Shown: positions 12,071 to 24,830, counted from the first letter of the stretch. The stretch: 64,000 nt of DNA from Kingdonia uniflora (GCA_014058105.1 JACGCM010001329.1:1054001-1118000); one strand, 5' to 3'. A program made the numbers and translations. Notes: generated by a model not told the origin, from the letters alone.

Positions 12071-12277
12071 ATCTGGGGTTCAAAGGTCTCGGCCTCCTGG
12101 CTGGATTTTTTGCCTTGATATGCCAAATAATGGCTGTGGAGAACCTCATTGCTGGAAATTGAGGCAAGATATCATTTTACCCTACGTGTGCGAACTGAGA
12201 AGCAAGTTGAGAGAGTGTGGATCATCTTCTTAGAGTGCGTGGATTTTTTTTGAGGTCTCACTGATAACGGGGTGAGT
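12071..12277. repeat. 207-bp direct repeat, left copy, abutting the 5' LTR of element B
   Basis: It begins atctggggttcaaaggtctc and ends ggggtgagt exactly before the TG of the LTR. The same 207 bases, with 6 substitutions by eye, follow the 3' LTR at 27295-27501. Neither a 4-6 bp target duplication nor any other repeat is seen at the LTR edges, so this long repeat takes its place. Confidence 0.92.
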
Positions 12278-13023
12278 TGTGAGGGCTTATTTCTAATCCC
12301 CGTACTGAGTCCGATACTCGAACTCACATAACTCACTGATAACCAATCAAGGACTAAAAACAAGGGGATCGTAATACAGACTTTACAGCTCGGGGATGAC
12401 AAAACACCCAATTACATCGTGCTACAGAATATACTCCTCCACTTATCAACAGTTCGAATACACGCGAACACTATTAGAGATCACATCTTCATCAACAGTT
12501 TGGAGATATCAAAGCATCTTGTGACTTCACACTACAGAAGATACTCCTCCACTTGTCAACAGATCGTATGCACGCGAGCATCACAGGAGATCGTATCTTC
12601 CCAACGATCGTTAGCTACATAGATCCGTTACAGATCAACAAGTATCAGGACGTTACAAAAATCCACCATGAAGACTCATCAAAACCTGATATTGTAACGC
12701 CCATTATCAATGTAACCAAGGGTCATATTATAAGACCTATAAATAAGACTAGATAGCTACAGATTAGGAGAGACTGCTCTGAGAACCTCTAGGAGATCAT
12801 TTCTACATCTAAATATATATATCTCTCTTTGTAATAGCTAGCAGTCTAAATATATATATCTCTCTCTCTTTCTAAAATCCTCAGGAGAGGTCGTGGCTTT
12901 TAACCCATTCAAAGGTTTTCCACGCTAAATCTAGTGTTGTTTGTTTCTTGTTCATAACTAAACATACTAGATTTCGAAGGTGTAAAGCGCTATTTTCGTA
13001 CAATACGAAAATAAGCTATTACA
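12278..13023 (+). repeat. 5' LTR of element B
   Basis: Starts TGTGAGGGCTTATTTC, ends AAGCTATTACA (746 bp). TATA box TATAAATA at 12738-12745. It lacks about 10 bp (cttcctcatc-like) that the 3' LTR has near 26641. Drives the genomic RNA rightward, in the same sense as PP2C. Confidence 0.93.
12738..12745 (+). promoter_or_regulatory. TATA box in 5' LTR of element B
   Basis: TATAAATA, also present at 27005-27012 in the 3' LTR and at 10129-10136 (- strand) in the A LTR. Its conservation in all three LTRs supports it as the U3 promoter core. Confidence 0.65.
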
Positions 13024-13042
13024 TTTAGCGCCGTCTGTGGGA
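13024..13042 (+). promoter_or_regulatory. Primer binding site of element B
   Basis: tttagcgccgtctgtggga follows the LTR end directly. The gcgccgtctgtggga form is common at the tRNA primer site of plant gypsy elements. The tRNA was not determined. Confidence 0.75.
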
Positions 13043-13099
13043 ACGAAGATTCTACTCAGCGTTCTCCAATCCAATTTTTACCACATTTATCTTTGAAAG

Positions 13100-14437
13100 A
13101 TGGCAAATCAAGACAAATCACACCACCCCCTGCCTGACGCTGCTGATGGAGTAACGGATCTGCGAACAACTGTGCAAGCAGAAATCGAGCGACAGATGGA
13201 GAAACAGCTCACCAACATGCAGGATACTATTAGAGCACCCCAATCTCAAATAACGGCAAATCCGAGACAACAGAACGCTTTGCCCGCAGCCTCGAGGATA
13301 TCAGTCCATGATCGCTTGGGACATCAAGGCAGAAACACCGCACTTCCTTAAATGCAGCAAGAGCCAGTCCTACCTCGGAGTTGCTTCAATCCACCATTGC
13401 CTGCTGGAGGGGTAATAGATCTACAGCCACAAGAGGAGCAAAATAGGGAGAAACCCCGAATTTTAGTCTATGACCGCATGGGAGAAGCAACATGAGAGCA
13501 CAACCCTGCAAGAGGCCTAACAACAAAATGAGCTGTCACGTGTCGACAACACCTCACTCCAGAACAGGTCGATAAACGCATCAAAGAGCTCTTAGACGCT
13601 CAAATACTCAACGGGATGAGCAACTATGCAAGGTTGCAGAAGAGTCCGCTCGCACAGGAGTTGCTAGACGAAGAAGTACCAACCAGTAACAACAAAATGA
13701 GCTGTCATGTCTCGACAACACCTCACTCCAGAACAGGTGGATAAACGCATCAAAGAGCTCTTAGACGCTCAAATACTCAACTGGATGAGCAACTATGCAA
13801 GGTTGCAGAAGAGTCCGCTCGCACAGGAGTTGCTAGACGAAGAAGTACCAACCAGTTTTCGCACTCCGACGATTCAGAAATACGAAGGGGGGATTCTGTG
13901 GAACACGTCCAAGAATTTCAAGATTCTTTGGGACTGTATTCCTCCTCCAACCACATCCACTGTCGATTATTCCCGACCATCTTAAAAGGCAAACCGTTAC
14001 GATGGTTTCATACACTGGATGAGGGCTCTATCGTCACCTTCGAGCAACTTCGCGAACTGTTCGTCAAGAACTATTCGCATAATAAAGACAAGGAGGAAAG
14101 TCTTTACTCTTTGTTCAGTCTCAAACAAGCACCAGGGGAGATGTTAGAAACATTTACCAGGAAGTTTTTCGGGCTGGCTCGAAAGCTTGATAACCTCGAC
14201 AAAAAGAACACGATCTCCGTTTTCACAAATGCGTTGCTCATAGATGGACGAATCAAGGAACATATGATCCTCAATAACCCACAGACGTTAGAAGAAATGA
14301 TGGAAAAGGTCAACAATTTCATCGACCTCGAAAGACTAACGACTGAAAAACAAAAACCTCAGCGCACCGCTCTATCCACCAATGATCATACCGGAGAACG
14401 TACTCACAACAGCAGTAAAAGACTATGGAGGCGATAA
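13100..14437 (+). pseudogene. Gag region of element B
   Basis: ATG at 13100 (MANQDKSHH) opens an 83-codon N-terminal block ended by TAA at 13349-13351. After a frameshifted stretch the gag domain proper is readable at 13898-14437 with RLFPTILKGKPLRWFHTL, LFSLKQAPGEMLETFTRKF and KVNNFIDLERL. A 169-bp tandem duplication (13521-13858) inside the region shifts the frame. The intact protein would assemble the particle that packages the genomic RNA. Confidence 0.85.
13521..13858 (+). repeat. 169-bp tandem duplication within gag of element B
   Basis: The block starting caacaaaatgagctgtca occurs at 13521 and again at 13690, with near-identical sequence through ...gaagaagtaccaaccagt. Element A has one copy. 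169 is not a multiple of three, so the copy shifts the gag frame. Confidence 0.9.
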
Positions 14438-15400
14438 GAAACGTTTCAAGTCCTACGATGATCGAGCCCGTCAAGGACAGAAGAGACCAGTTTCGCGCTT
14501 ACCATGGTTGACAACTACCATTGCCAACATATATCCACTACTGCAAAAGGATGACCTCTTCAAAAATGCCAATACTCTTCAATCCATACCAGGAAGACCG
14601 TACTGCATTCACCACAAGATCCATCATCATGACACGGTGCAATGTTTCGTGTTAAAACTCCTAAGTATATTTTCGCATGGTCGTATGCTCGAGTATATTG
14701 TGGACGTTAAAAGTTACGAAGATGGCAGTTACAAAACTGAAATCACGGTCGTCCAGACTGACGAAGCAAATGAGGAAAAACATTTATACTTCATCATAAC
14801 TCAGACAGTCAGCCACTCCAACAGATCAAAACGCAGGCGCATTGAACAATGCCATGATCTAATAATGGTAGATAAAGAAGCCCGTTTGTTGCCAGAATCA
14901 AGCAGCCGACGACCTGGGATTTCTTTCGAAGATTGCGACGTACGTCACGTCAACTTCCCGCATCACGATGCTCTCTTCATCATGTTAAAAATGAAGAACA
15001 TAGTTCTGCATACAATGATGGTAGATACCGGCAGCAGCGTCGAACTAATATTCCAGAGCACGATCGACCAAATGGGTTTAGCGGACAGAGTCGAGCCAAG
15101 TGATCTGGATTCAACGGTTCCAAGGAAGAACGTGTTGGAAAAATTACATTTCCCATCACGGCCGGACCAGTCACACTTGACGTAGTTTTTTACGTCATCA
15201 ATACAAAATCCCGTTACCTGGACATCCTGGGACGACCATGGCTGCCTAACATGAAAGCTATTCCCTCCACATATCATCAAGCGCTGCGGTTCGACTGGAA
15301 AGGAGGAATCTACGAAATCAAAGGCAGCTAAAAATTAACCCGAGCTTGCGATAATTCAATTGAAGTTGAGCCAGCTGCAGCAGCTCCAACATAGCAATTA
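14382..15400 (+). pseudogene. Zinc knuckle-like and aspartic protease region of element B
   Basis: A 267-codon open block (14382-15185) includes a Cys/His segment (YCIHHKIHHHDTVQC, a degenerate knuckle) and the retropepsin active site MMVDTGSSVELIF with Asp-Thr-Gly-Ser. The C-terminal protease motif, DILGRPWLPNM in another frame, lies at about 15220-15250, so one frameshift divides the protease near 15110. It would process the polyprotein. Confidence 0.8.
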
Positions 15401-15469
15401 CAACATTCAGTACCAACAGAATATATTGAGATCAACGGTACACAAAGATGAACTCACATCGGGATCCTC

Positions 15470-16222
15470 TTGAGCACGGAGGAACGTTCAGGTCTTATAC
15501 AATTCCTTTCAGATAATCACGACGTTTTTGCGTGGACGTTCCACAAAATGCTAGGGATCAATCCAGCCATGGCGTGCCACATGCTAGAGTTGAAAGAGAA
15601 GGTAGAACTGGTTAAGCAGAAGCAACGAACTCTAGCACCAAAAATACGAGATGAAGTAAACAAAGAGATCGACAAATTGATTGAGGTCGGTTTTATCCGT
15701 AAAGCTATTTACTCGGACTGGATCTCGAACATTGTCGCAGTTCCAAAGAAAAATGGCAAGAACAGAATCTGCGTTGACTTCACAGATCTCAATCGACACA
15801 CTCCAAAAGATAGCTTTTCACTCTCAATCATCAACCATTTGCTTGATTCAGCAGCAGGGCATGAACTCCTCTCTATGATGGATGCTGCATCACGGTACAA
15901 TCAGATACCACTTTTCCCTGAAGATCAAGACAAGATTGCATTCATCACCGAACATGGCCTGTATTGCTATAAGGTCATGCCTTTCGGCTTGAAAAATACC
16001 GGCGATACCTATCAGAGATTGATGACGCAAATGTTCAAAGATCAGCTCGGTAAAACAATGGAGGTTTACATCGACGACATGCTTTGCAAGAGTCTCAAGA
16101 AAGAAGACCACCTGACAGATTTACGAACAACTTTTGCGATCTTGCGAGCTTACAAAATGTGTTTGAATCGGAGTACAATCCGGGAAATTCTTGGGCCACC
16201 TCATCAACAAACGAGGAATTGA
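15470..16222 (+). pseudogene. Reverse transcriptase of element B
   Basis: An uninterrupted 250-codon block carries the RT core in order: IRDEVNKEIDKLIEVGFIRK, ICVDFTDLNRHTPKDSF, MMDAASRYNQIPL, MPFGLKN and the catalytic VYIDDM. The usual A in GAGATYQ is changed (NTGDTYQ), and a frameshift near 16185 cuts off the thumb. RT copies the genomic RNA in the particle. Apart from the frameshift it is one of the better preserved domains here. Confidence 0.88.
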
Positions 16223-16928
16223 AGCTGATCCATCACGTATACGAGCTCTCTTGGCTATGCCTTCTCTAAAGACAAAAAAAGATGTTCAGAAACTAGTCGG
16301 GAAGATCGCAGCACTTAACAAATTTGTGTCCAAATCATCGGACAGATGCCGACCTCTATTCGATTTGCTTAAACAAGGTACATCGCGGGGAAAGTCAAAG
16401 AAGGATCTCGAGATCGAGTGGACAGATAAATGCGAAGCCAGTTTCCTCGAACTCAAACAACATTTGGGTAAACCACCAGTTATGAGCACACCAACAGATG
16501 GAGAAGAGCTAACAGTATACTTAGCCTTCACAGATACTTCTCTCAGCTCCATCCTCCGACTCAATGAAAAGATCGAGAAACCAGTGTATTTTATCAGCAA
16601 GACTCTGACCCCTGCGGAAACAAGATACACCAAGATCGAGAAGCTTCTTTTGGCCCTCGTCTATATGTCGTAGAAATTGAAACAGTATTTCCAAGCCCAC
16701 GCTGTTCGGGTATTAACGAATTATCCACTCCGTAAAATCTTATCTAAGCGCGAAAAATCTCGACGTATTCAACAATGGTCAGTAATACTTGGAGAACACG
16801 ACATACATTTTGGGCCATGCCACTCTGAGAAAGGTCAGGCTATAGCAGATTTTCTAGCTGACTTTCCAGTAGATGATCCTGATTGGGAAGATGTTGATGA
16901 AAACAAAGATGAACCACTCACAGAATAG
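16191..16928 (+). pseudogene. Retroviral-type RNase H of element B
   Basis: Two blocks (16191-16673 and 16677-16928) separated by one in-frame TAG at 16674 encode the RT connection and RNase H: ALNKFVSKSSDRCRPLF, FISKTLTPAETRYTKIEKLL, RVLTNYPLRKILSKREKSRR, and an acidic tail. This domain removes the RNA strand during reverse transcription. Confidence 0.82.
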
Positions 16929-16989
16929 CCTACTCACAGAACAGCCTGAAGAAAAGTTCAATTGGGTAACAAAGAAGGGCTGACGACTT

Positions 16990-17244
16990 TTGACGGATGG
17001 CTCCGTCAGACCAGCGGGATCAGGAGTGGGGATTGTTCTTATTACTCCTTCCAATGATCGGCTCGAAAAATCCATTCACCTCAATTTTGAAGTAACCAAC
17101 AATGTTGCAGAATATGAGGCACTAATTCATGGCTTGGACATGGCACTCACACTGGGCGTAACAGAGTTCTCTGTCTACACCGATTCATTACTGATCGTCA
17201 ATCATCTCGCGGGTATCTATCAAGCCAATGAGAAAATGATTTGA
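16990..17244 (+). pseudogene. Archaeal-type RNase H (aRNH) of element B
   Basis: TDGSVRPAGSGVGIVLITPS, then TNNVAEYEALIHGLDMAL and VYTDSLLIVNHLAGIY show the catalytic Asp-Glu-Asp pattern of an archaeal-like RNase H. A second RNase H between the retroviral-type RNase H and the integrase is known from the Tat lineage and is the main reason for this classification. Stops on both sides (TGA at about 16981, TGA at 17242) separate it from its neighbours. Confidence 0.85.
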
Positions 17245-17257
17245 CTATGCTGCTGCA

Positions 17258-18714
17258 GTGGTCGAACGAATGAACAAATTTCAGACAATTTTTATGGAAC
17301 ATTTACCAAGGGGAGAAAATAGACATTCAGATGCACTCGCTTACCTCGCCAGGGTCCTTGGATCAGAAGCTCGCTATTTAAAAATCGACGTCATTTCTAA
17401 CCCCAGCATTAATGCCACCATATCCAACACCATCAATACTGGGGCCAACGAGGAGATCGGAAGTGATTGGAGACAGCCTTTCATAAGATATATTGGACTT
17501 CATAACAATTTCGATGGCCCACTCCCAGAGGATCCTACAGAACGGCGGAGATTAATCGACAATGCCCGTAGATATATTGTCCGGGACAACCTCCTCTACA
17601 AAATATCAGTCACTGGTCCATACCTCCTCTGCCTATCCGAAAAAGAAGCACAACAATTCTTGAACGATCTACATAAAGGCACATGTGGGTCCCATGCAGC
17701 AGGACGATCTCTTTCTAACAGAGCGTTAACACAAGGAATGTTATGGCCTAAGATGAAAGCTCAAGCGATTGAGTACACACGCAAGTGCGACGCTTGCTAG
17801 CGTCACGGTCCGAAGATACGAACCCCAACGCTCGAATTACACTCAAGCCAAGTCGCCTGGCCATTCAAACGATGGGCTCTCGATCTCGTAGGAGAATTTC
17901 CTACAGCACTAGGAAAACGAAAGCATTTTTTGGTCGCTACAGACTACTTCACTAAATGGGTAGAGGCAGTCCCTTTGTGCCGAACACGAGAAGAAGAAGT
18001 TATCAGATTCATTTGGGAGCACATTATCATTCGGTTCTGCAGACCGCATCTTATCAGAATCGATAATGGACCACAGTTCGTTGGCTTCAAAGTCGTCGCA
18101 TTCCTCAATAAACACAATATCATTCACTCCCCATCAAACCCTTATTATCCTCAAGGAAACGTACAAGCTGAAATTACTAATCGAACGATTGTGTCGGACT
18201 CAAAAAACGTTTAGATGACAAAAAAGGGAATTTGGTGAACGAGTTACCACACGTACTTTGGGCATATCGAACAACTCCAAGAACAGCAACAGGTTGCACT
18301 CCATTCTTACTGGCCTACGGGACGGAAGCCATAATACCCACTCAGTATCATCACCCAATACATGATCACGAGATGACAGATGAAGAAAATGAATTTCCGA
18401 TCGCATGTAACCTGAATATGATCGAAGAAACACGCGAAAGAGCCATTGTCAATCTGGGAAGATATCAGCTTGCTTTATCACGGTCTTATAACAAGCGTGT
18501 TCGACATCGAGAATTTAAAATCAAGGACCTCGTTCTCAGGGAAATCCCCCAACATCGCAAAGCGCCTAATGCGGGGAAGTTAACAGACAATTGGGAAGGT
18601 CCTTTCATCGTAACTGGCACGAGTGGTTTGGGATCTTACGACCTTAGTACACATAATGGAGTACCTGTACCTAATCCATGGAATACCCGCCGACTGAAGC
18701 TGTATCGAAATTAA
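17258..18714 (+). pseudogene. Integrase of element B
   Basis: Blocks at 17258-17800, 17930-18214 and 18232-18714. The zinc domain reads HKGTCGSHAAGRSL ... CDAC. Catalytic residues are visible in ALDLVGEFP (D), RIDNGPQFVG (D) and NVQAEITNRTI (E). The C-terminal part ends NTRRLKLYRN with TAA at 18712-18714. A TAG after CDAC (17798) and a frameshift near 18200 break it. Integrase joins the LTR ends to target DNA. Confidence 0.85.
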
Positions 18715-18839
18715 ACTGTAACTTCAGATTTCACTTAAAGCAAATTTTCATCATCATGCTGCAAATCTATTTCAACATCGTACTCATCTTCATATAGTTC
18801 GTTCAAATCGACCTACTACAACAATATCTGCTTCATAGC

Positions 18840-19720
18840 TCTTCAAATATATACACGCTCTCCGAGGATCGCTTATTAAGTCAATCAATTCGATCTGGCT
18901 GAGACGCCATTTAGCTATGCAATATTCAATACATGTCCCATCACGGTCGCTCTACTCGACCTATAACCGGGATCTGCTTCATAGCTCTTCAAATACATAC
19001 ACGCTCTCCGAGGATCGTTTATTGAGTCAATCAATTCGATCTGGCTGAGACGCCATTTAGCTATGCAATATTCAATACATGTACCATCACGGTCGCTCTG
19101 CTCGACCTATAACCGGGATCTGCTTCATAGCTCTTCAAATACATACACGCTTTCCGAGGATCGCTTATTGAGTCAATCAATTCGATCCGGCTGAGACGCC
19201 ATTTAGCTATGCAATATTCAATGCATGTCTCATCACGGTCGCTCTGCTCGACCTATAACCGGGATCTGCTTCATAGCTCTTCAAATACATACACGCTCTA
19301 CGAGGATCGCTTATTGAGTCAATCAATTTGATATGGCTGAGACGCCATTTAGCTATGCAATATTCAATACATGTCCCATCACGGTCGCTCTGCTCGACCT
19401 ATAACCGGGATCTGCTTCATTGCTCTTCAAATATATACGCGCTCTCCAAGGATCGCTTATTGAGTCATTCAATTCGATCTTGCAAAGACGCCATTCAGCT
19501 ATGCAATATTCAATACACGTCCCATCACGGTCGCTTAGCTCGACTTATAAACGGGATCTGCTTCATAGCTTTTCAAATATATACGCGCTCTCCAAGGATT
19601 GCCTATTGAGTCATTCAATTCGATATGGCAAAGACGCCATTCAGCTATGCAATATTTAATGCCCCATCACGGTCGTTTAGATCGACCCATAACTGGAATC
19701 TACATACACGCTGTCCAGAG
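18840..19720. repeat. Tandem array, about 146-bp unit, 6 copies (element B)
   Basis: gatctgcttcatagc recurs at 18971, 19117, 19263, 19409 and 19555, a spacing of 146 bp. The unit is the reverse complement counterpart of the 135-bp unit of A with about 11 extra bases. It lies right after pol. Confidence 0.92.
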
Positions 19721-19979
19721 GGTCGCTTATTGAGACAATCAATTCGACTTGGCAATAATGCGACCTTCAAATATCTCATTATGGTCTTTATTGATTTGTT
19801 CAAATTGACTTATACACGTTATATAGTTCAAACTGACTTACAATTCCACATTACTAAATCTCTATATGATCGTTCGTTGGATCACCAAGTTCGATTATAC
19901 ATAGAGATAATAACAACATTTGACATTTTTCTATAACAAAGTCATACTTACATTCTGTCTCATTACAAATGGAACTACT

Positions 19980-22400
19980 GCTCACGCTTTGGGGATACAA
20001 CATTCGAACTCTCCCCAGGCCCAGGCCAGATGAAAGTAAGGCAGGGGAAGGACTAGTCGCATCCACTACAGTAGAAGGTGCATTCAATAATTCTATAACC
20101 CTCGGCATCAAATTATCTATATAGGATAACCGTGCTAGCTACAAGTCATATTCCGTGACATATTCAGTTGTAGCAGACAAGATCGACTCATCTCATGCTC
20201 TGTTCGAAAATTTTCTACATCAGCATGCAGCATAGCCATAGCACGCAACGTAATGTTTTCCGCAGTCAACAGCGTAGCTTCATAAAATTCGGTTTTCACC
20301 TTGTTTAGTTCGTCGACAAGCTCTTTACATCGAGCTTTTAAAGATTTTTTCTCCTGCAGCAACGAGCCTCTATATTGCCTCGTTACCTACACACTGCGCT
20401 CTATCTCCTGCTTCAGACGGTTTAGCTTGTTATCTACCTTCCTCGAATAATTGATCTCGTTTTCAGTTGCGTCCATTATCCTCTGCGACTCGTTATACTT
20501 CGCATGAAGTTCTTCGAAAACTTCATTACCTTGAATGCACTCCTGTACCAGAGCTTGCTTGTCCCGATCAAGAGCAGCGATCTGCGAATTACACTTATCG
20601 ATGACCTCACGAAGCTCTCGATCTCTCTTGGAACATGCTTCCTCGTGAGTTTTGGCACGGTCGTTCTTTCTCTGACATGAATATCGAGCCTCACGCAAAT
20701 CCCAGTTCAGCTTTTTCAAGCGCTCACGCATATAAAGGATTTCAGAATCTTGCTTCTTTAAGAGATCCGTATTAGTCGCTATCACCGACTGATGATACAG
20801 CAGATCATTCTTCTGTTTTTCAAACGTACTTAACAGATCTAGCACTTGTTGATTCGCAGCCATGGTTTCCTACTTTTTCTTCTTCAGAGATTCTTTCCAC
20901 TTTTCGGATTCGTTATTAGCAGTCAATATCTCGGCATCCTTACATGACAACTCTACAGTCACAGCATTTAGCCGACTCTGCAGCTCCAGCATCTCCGATT
21001 CCAGCTTTGAATTCAACAAAGTCTTTCTTTCAACCGCCAACAAACATTGCTGCAACTTGGCAGACAATTTTTTATTTGACGCGGATAAGGCAGCCACGTT
21101 GTCATTCTCTTTGTCCTCAACCTAGAAGAGCAGATCACGAGAGACAATATATATATCAACAGATATTTATTCTTACAAGACATCATTCTACAACATGTTA
21201 CAACATCAAGCTATGATACACGAAGGCAACATACAACCAAATGCCACAGTCTAGTTGGTTTGTGATTGCACCTTACTACCACTAGCATCCACTTGAAAAG
21301 GTTCATTAAAGATTATAACCTCTTGCGGACGGGTCTTATGCTGTGTGTGAGGCAGCAGCTCTTCGGCCTCCTCCTCAGAGTCTTTAGCTCGTGATTTTGA
21401 GTTTGAAGCTCGCCCACCCTCATCCTTTTTTGCAAACCACATATTTCAACCTTATCATTATCTACTTCCACATCTTTACCACAGCTCGAGATATAACGTC
21501 TAAATTCATTTTCTACTCTCTCGAGCTCAGACCCATAAAATGCGATCACATCGGCCATCTGACGTTCGTGGTCCGTATCGGCAGCACGTTTTCCCCGCTT
21601 TGGCGTAATTATCTTCTTCAAGCGTGATTGGGATACTTACAGACGTTGCGAATCTAGTAAACGCGTTTCTAACATGGTCACTCTCTTCTCGGAGTTCTGC
21701 AACAGTCTAGCACACTCCACCTTTTCCACCTCCAAGCATACATTATGACCCTTGCATCGCTCCAACCCTTGCATCGCTCCAGTTCATCACAAGCATGCCT
21801 CAGAGATCGTTTTCTAATTGCGTGTGGATCTTTCTATCCTCCTTTTTTATATTGAAGAAAAGAATCCTCATTGCCCTTTGCCCTTACAAAAGTCAAGCTC
21901 ATCACGCAATGAACCTACACCACCCCATATGATGGATACTCCAGCCCGAGCTGAGCATCTTTGCGCCTCTCTACTATGGCGATTGCGTACTTCTTGCGCT
22001 AAGAATTTTACCTGAGCTGGGTCCGACACTATGTCTCTCTCGGTCAACAGTTCTAAGTAGGCCTCCTTCAAACCTCGCTCACTATCAACTTCGGCCTCAA
22101 AGTACAGCGTCAAAGACAATAATGACCTTTGACACTCTAACTTATCGCTTATCCTTAAGGGATTTTTGGAGTAAAATGAACCTATCGGTCTCTTTTCGCA
22201 AAACCTCATCCCTCTCAATTTTTATCTTCCCATATCTACATTGAAGTTCGAATAACTCCTTAAAGGTTTTATCAAAATTCGACTTATGAAGGCGTCTTTC
22301 ATATTCAAGTTTATTATGTACCTGTTGAGTACGATTGCTCGACTCAAGGCCTTTTCCATCTCGATCACTTTCCCCCCAAATGAACTACCTCCTACATACA
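19980..22400 (-). pseudogene. Antisense coiled-coil gene AG4 of element B (degenerate)
   Basis: Reading right to left, blocks 22218-21868, 21621-21251, 21097-20870, 20863-20387 and 20362-20135, with a tail to about 19990, encode a long heptad-rich protein collinear with AG4 of A. Typical stretches are ELDRDKQALVQECIQ-like and ERLKKLNWDLREARY. It has several stops and frameshifts. Gaps between blocks at conserved places (for example 21115-21250) suggest introns. It is coded against the retrotransposon sense strand. No family recognised. Confidence 0.6.
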
Positions 22401-22528
22401 TTCACATCAAAACCACAATATATGAACAACAATCACATAAATTTCAAAACCTCGTCCAAAACAGTTCTACAACCAATACAAAGGACAAAGTTCGATTAAG
22501 TCTCAAGATCTATACTACAACTACAGAA

Positions 22529-24439
22529 TCAAGATTTAGATCCTGCTACCTCCTTGGTCGGATCATCATCCATTGGAGGAGCCGGGGTCTGCTCAGCCAC
22601 TAAAGAAGCGTCATCCCCTGGGAAGACAATCTCACCATACTTCCCTGTAAGAGCAAGGTCGACATCCGTTGTGCTCAAACCCCAGACATAGATGGCTTGA
22701 ATCAGCTTATTGCGGGAAGCCACTGCAATATCAGCAGCTTTCTTCGCCTCATCTTCAACCTCTTGCTTTGTAGCGGCAGCTTCCTTCTCGAACTGCTCCC
22801 TCTGCAACACCTTCTCTTTCTCGAACTGCTCCCTCTGCAGCATTTTCTCCTGCTCAAATTGCTCCTGCAGAACAGCTTTTTCTGCATCATGTTGCTGACC
22901 AAGTTCAACACGATTCGCAGCAACTAACTTCAACACCTCTGCGGCCGACTTCCAAGCAACAGAAAGCTGCACCACATATACAGCAAAACAGTATTACAAG
23001 ATCGGATCATTATCTGAAAAAGATTTAATCAAATAACACAGCATACCTGAGAGATGCTGGATCGAATTTGAGTATCTAGACGGATGGGATCATGCGTAGC
23101 CAAGTCCAACGCCTCCTGCTCCACAACTTCGAGGTTGACACCCTTCGAAGAAGCTCGGATATCTTTCTCAGATTCTTTTTTCTGCTTCTTCAGAGGAGGA
23201 GCCATATTCACATCAGCAGCCACCCCCTCAGTTCCCACCGGCGGTAGCTGCACAGGCGCTGTTTGCTCAGAAGGCGACACCGACTTTTTCATTCTTGGTC
23301 GCCGAGCTAAGGAGCTCGAAGTACCCACATCACAGGCAGGAATCTCCATAACATCGGCATAAGCAGAGCCAGATGCAGCCATAGCTCGCTTTTGATGAGC
23401 TCGTTGCACTTTTTCAACTACAGAGTTAAGCCTCTTCTCTCTGCGAATTCCTAGTTCTCCGAGAACTTTGTTCAGTTCGTTCCCTTCTCGACTAACGATG
23501 TCGAACAAACTTGATGTATCAGCAACAACTTTTGGTTTAGGCTTTGCCAAAGCAGCAACAAAACTATGTTAGCAGCTCGCAGTAAGTTAAGAGACAAACT
23601 GCAGGCAGAATGAAGACACTTACTTTCGTTAAAACTCTTATATATCAGCTCGAGCGCGGGTTCCCCAGGCACTTGCATACAATTACCCCTCACCATCACA
23701 AGATGGTCGCACCAGGGCCTCCCAGAAGACTCAAAATCAAAGAATTTCGGCCTTGCCGAATCACTAAACAAGTATCCGATCTTTCACATACTTAAACTTA
23801 TAGTATTTCAAGACATCGTCCGCAATGAACTGTCTTGCAATACCACCATCTCTCCACTTCTGATTAAGGACTTCACAGACCCTCATCATCTCAAAGATGT
23901 TACCATTTAATTGACCAGGGCAACTCATTAGTGCATTCATTACCCCTTTTTGGAAAAAAGTTAAGGGGAATACTCAACCCATCTGCGACCTGGTTCAAAT
24001 AACAGAGAAATCTTTCCTCTACGACCTCTGATCCAGTTCCATTATAATAAACGATATCTATATCATCTCCTATATCCATACTTCTCTTCCAGCGATCCAG
24101 AGAAGGCACCTGATAATGCTCTACTTTACCGCTCGGTCTCACCAGAGTTCTAAACCACAACCCTGCATTCATCGCATAATCCCCCCATTCTCCGTCTAAA
24201 CTTTTTTTATACTGTAAAAATTTCTTCGCTACGTCTACATTCTTGGGATATTTAAAAAATTGCCCAGTTTTACCTCTAGCATGCAAACCCACACCACTCC
24301 CAGAAGACACAGACGGATTGTCAGCAGTCACAGTACTAATTACCACAGAATCATCCATAGTCCTATCAGACGATGATGATTCCTTACTACTGGCAGAGAC
24401 AACAAATTTACTATTGGGTTTCGGGTTTTTTGAGCGCAT
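22529..24439 (-). pseudogene. Antisense multi-exon gene AG3 of element B (two frameshifts)
   Basis: ATG at 24439 (MRSKNPKPNSKF) directly follows a tggtag acceptor, so a 5'-leader intron (24440-24610) is likely. Coding exons: 24439-23624, 23563-23047, 22966-22529. Introns have GTAAGT/TAG and GTATGC/CAG borders. Exon 1 carries the conserved core (FFKYPKN, GEWGDY, PGQLNGN, ARPKFFDFESSGRPW, MVRGNC, LIYKSFNESK); frameshifts near 23945 and 23775 break it. Exon 2 is basic and Ser-rich with a nuclear-signal-like KKQKK. Exon 3 is a coiled coil with a Gln/Glu/Lys-rich repeat, then a GLSTTDVDLAL segment, and TGA at 22529. Homologues with the same intron position are in C and E. Function unknown. Confidence 0.68.
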
Positions 24440-24699
24440 CTACCACACATAAAGGGAAAATCTATTCAGAGATTTTATTAATAAAACAGGCCTCCTGCCT
24501 CAGTTGTACCCAACACATTATTACTCCACCCAAACAGTTCACAAACACAGCCTACTAGTTTTTCAAGAAACTAATACAACAGAAGAAAATATGAAAACAG
24601 AGACACTAACCTGTACTAGAAGAGCAACAGTTGTCGACTCCGGTCACCGCTCGAACCTAAGACGACAAAACTTTGTCCTTCTTAGTAAGATCACACAAC

Positions 24700-24830
24700 A
24701 CTAGAGGACTGCATTCAAAATTCAAAGATTTTCTCTCTCTAGAAATGCTTCTGCCTTTCTCTGCAACTGAATGTGTTTTAAGAGAAGAGGGATAAAAAGC
24801 TTTTATATTATTACCCCTCGGTTTCTGAAA
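24700..24830 (-). promoter_or_regulatory. Likely promoter and 5' leader of AG3 (element B)
   Basis: On the - strand a TATATAAAAGCTTTT-like box lies at about 24795-24812, followed by a leader with a GT donor at about 24610. The same plan (TATA, leader exon, leader intron, ATG at the acceptor) is seen for AG3 in element C at 53287 downward. Confidence 0.5.

Noticed and set aside
19328..19936. Open frames on the + strand across the B array and beyond
   Set aside because: Generated by the 146-bp repeats and non-coding flank; no homology or start context.
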